Shown: piece after piece, positions 62,340-64,000 of the stretch
How the letters are laid out: each line of letters starts with the position of its first letter
How positions within the stretch are numbered: the first letter of the stretch is position 1
DNA from: a virus
IMG/VR virus record: IMGVR_UViG_3300032676_000779
Location: 37,982 to 101,981 of that record
Reading direction: 5' to 3' (one strand)
Length of the DNA: 64,000 bases
Position numbers and translations under genes: made by a program
The notes under the pieces: generated by a model
Database searches by the model: none
Told to the model about the DNA's origin: nothing
Seen by the model: only the letters and a program-made list of their open reading frames with translations

Positions 62340-64000
62340 ATGGATCCAGAAATCGCAGCAGAGCTAAGCGCACAGCTTAAAGAGTTATCAGATATTATTA
62401 GCCGGGACGCCTCTCCTGCAATAAAAAATCTCAGCGAATCTTCTGATAACGCTTCAACTCGCGTAGGTAGCGTCAACAAAGCATTCAGATCGTTAGACGA
62501 TGCTGCCGGTAGCTTCGCTAAAGCATTACTTAACGGTACAGGTGAGTTAAACAAATATACATCAGCTTTAGATAGCATGGGAACCGCCGCAATACAAGTA
62601 GGAAAAGCTTTGGGGCCCGTTGGGGTTGCTGCAGGTTTAGTAGCTGCTGCATTTACTAAAGTAGTGAGTGCAGCGACCGCCCAAACTGATAATTTACTAA
62701 AATTTTCTGATGGTATCAGTAGGTTAGGTGCTGTTAACACTTTCACCACTAACGAACTTCAAAAGATGGCTAATAATGCTGGTTTAGCCTCAGGTGATTT
62801 TCAAAAAATGCTCAAACCTATGCAAAGCATGGGTAATTCCTTCAATGCATTAGGTAATGGAGCCGCCGATTCTACTAAGAAGTTTGCAGAACAGGTTCAT
62901 GTAACCGAAAAGGTTAGAAATCAATTTCAAAGATTGGGATATGGCGTAGACGAACTAATGCAGGCTCAGGCTGACTACAACACCTTAATGTCTGAAGGTG
63001 GTGTTTCGTTGCGAGATTTGAGTAAGACTACCGGTGGTCTGCAAGGTGCATCCCTTGCATACATCAAAAATTTAAATGAGATGTCCGCAGCTACCGGAGA
63101 ATCTGTAGAACAAGAGAAGAAAACTCAAGCCGCGTCGATGGCTAATATACAATTCCAGCTATTTCTTGCTAAAAAACACAAAGAAATGGACGCAGCAAAG
63201 ACTCAAGCTGAAAAGGACGCTATAAAAAAGCAAATAGATAGTGCGCAAAACGCAGTTCAAGTTGCACAAAGAACAGGCGGCGCCGACTCCGCCGCCGCCA
63301 TGGCTCAACAGATAACACAAGGTTTTGTTTCCGGGCCTTTCCAAAAAGCTCTAGCACTTCAAGGTACTGGTCAGGATTATGCAAAAACGGCGTCAGCCGT
63401 CAACGCAGGAACGTTTGGTACTAAAGAGGCCGGTGACTTCCAAAAAGATTTGGTTGATAAAACATTAGACTTTGCAACTAAAAATAGTACAGCATTGTCT
63501 GTTAATTCAGGATTAGCTTCTGCGGCTAATATTAATACAGGAACACTCACTACAGCAAACCAATTAGCTGGATATGAACCAGCTAGTGTAGCTGAAAATG
63601 GACCAGAAGATCCAGCACAAGATGCGAGAAATGCGTTAACTAATGCAGAAATCAAAGCTAAAGTTGGAATGGATGAGTTAATTAATAGTATGAATCCATT
63701 CCAACATGGTTTAACTCTGGCAACCTTAGCCGGTGTAGCACTTGCAGGAGCTCTTGGGCTAGTTACATTTAACTTAGGAAAAGCAGCATTAGGAAAAGCA
63801 GGTGGACTTGCGGGTCTATTAGGAGGCGGTGCTCCGAAAGGAGCAGCCGGCGCCGCTGAGGCAGTAGGTGGTATGAGTAAAGCCGCCGGCGGCGGAATGC
63901 TTATGGGTCTAGTAGAAGCACTAGCAGCAGCAGGTAAGGCCGGGCCGGCGGTTATGGAGGGCGGCGTGGCATTAGGGGTTGCTCTTGCTGCGATCATCAC
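62340..64000 (+). CDS. Tape-measure-like tail protein, N-terminal part
   Basis: The frame opens at ATG 62340 (MDPEIAAELSAQLKELSDII) and is still open at the right edge after 553 codons. It is Ala- and Gly-rich and largely helical, with coiled-coil-like parts (QFQLFLAKKHKEMDAAKTQA, then EKDAIKKQIDSAQNAVQVAQ) and two hydrophobic stretches: GPVGVAAGLVAAAF near residue 100 and TLATLAGVALAGALGLV near 460. These are features of tail tape-measure proteins, which set tail length and enter the host membrane. The neighbouring frameshifted gp26 pair supports this. Position corresponds to gp29 in function; direct homology is not shown. A long internal region may hold the usual inserted enzyme domains beyond the window. 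Confidence 0.75.
   Translation, partial: MDPEIAAELSAQLKELSDIISRDASPAIKNLSESSDNASTRVGSVNKAFRSLDDAAGSFAKALLNGTGELNKYTSALDSMGTAAIQVGKALGPVGVAAGLVAAAFTKVVSAATAQTDNLLKFSDGISRLGAVNTFTTNELQKMANNAGLASGDFQKMLKPMQSMGNSFNALGNGAADSTKKFAEQVHVTEKVRNQFQRLGYGVDELMQAQADYNTLMSEGGVSLRDLSKTTGGLQGASLAYIKNLNEMSAATGESVEQEKKTQAASMANIQFQLFLAKKHKEMDAAKTQAEKDAIKKQIDSAQNAVQVAQRTGGADSAAAMAQQITQGFVSGPFQKALALQGTGQDYAKTASAVNAGTFGTKEAGDFQKDLVDKTLDFATKNSTALSVNSGLASAANINTGTLTTANQLAGYEPASVAENGPEDPAQDARNALTNAEIKAKVGMDELINSMNPFQHGLTLATLAGVALAGALGLVTFNLGKAALGKAGGLAGLLGGGAPKGAAGAAEAVGGMSKAAGGGMLMGLVEALAAAGKAGPAVMEGGVALGVALAAII

Noticed and set aside
63377-64000. Minus-strand open frame, and another at 62303-62749
   Set aside because: Antisense shadows of the Ala/Gly-rich tape-measure-like gene, which has the proper start, promoter box and helical composition.
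1-64000. CRISPR array, diversity-generating retroelement, insertion sequence or integrase
   Set aside because: No regularly spaced direct repeats, no reverse transcriptase, transposase or integrase motifs seen. The only clear short direct repeat is inside a structural gene at 54619-54708.

Overview
The window is part of the genome of a T4-like, contractile-tailed phage of the general type known from marine and freshwater cyanophages and pelagiphages. The evidence is a set of T4 homologues: late sigma factor gp55, the gp47/gp46 recombination nuclease, baseplate proteins gp53, gp5-like OB-fold hub, gp25 and gp6, a gp26-type baseplate/chaperone protein, and T4-type late promoter boxes (near TATAAATA) ahead of several structural genes. 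The host cannot be read from the sequence. The sequence is AT-rich, genes are packed with 4-14 base overlaps, and the left 55 kb is transcribed leftwards.

Layout, left to right. (1) 1-18.4 kb, minus strand: a large accessory block of carbohydrate and small-molecule genes. It holds a partial repeat protein leading into a glycosyltransferase-like module, an HNH homing endonuclease, an O-carbamoyltransferase, a 33-residue microprotein, an aldolase-like (GatZ/KbaZ) protein, a KdsC-like HAD phosphatase, a shikimate-dehydrogenase-like enzyme, a nucleotidyltransferase-kinase fusion, a sugar-isomerase-type cupin, three tandem SGNH hydrolase-like genes, three tandem glycosyltransferase-like genes (the last broken by one in-frame stop), a radical SAM protein and three more transferase-like proteins. 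(2) 18.5-23.1 kb: tail-fibre and tail-tip proteins, two of which share N-terminal parts but have different tips. (3) 23.1-55.1 kb: baseplate genes, including one 6297-residue protein that takes up 30 percent of the window, plus a GIY-YIG endonuclease. (4) 55.2-60.6 kb, plus strand: gp55, gp47, gp46, a GIY-YIG endonuclease and a PD-(D/E)XK nuclease. (5) 60.65-61.2 kb: about 550 bases without a gene but dense in hairpins, a candidate large structured RNA. (6) 61.2-62.2 kb, minus: gp26-like gene followed by a start-less ORF reached through a textbook -1 slippery site. (7) 62.3 kb to the edge, plus: a tape-measure-like protein.

How the parts fit: gp55 would direct late transcription of the baseplate, fibre and probably accessory operons; both divergent gene junctions carry late boxes arranged as inverted repeats. 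gp46/gp47 and the resolvase-like nuclease serve recombination-dependent replication. The frameshifted gp26 pair lies beside the tape measure, as tail chaperones do in other phages. The accessory block looks like a route for making, activating and transferring an unusual decorated sugar or polyol, either to the virion or fibres or to the host surface; that role is inference. The most notable items are the candidate structured RNA, the frameshift signal, and a nearly identical promoter-hairpin-ribosome-site leader shared by two homing endonucleases of different catalytic families that also share a C-terminal zinc finger.
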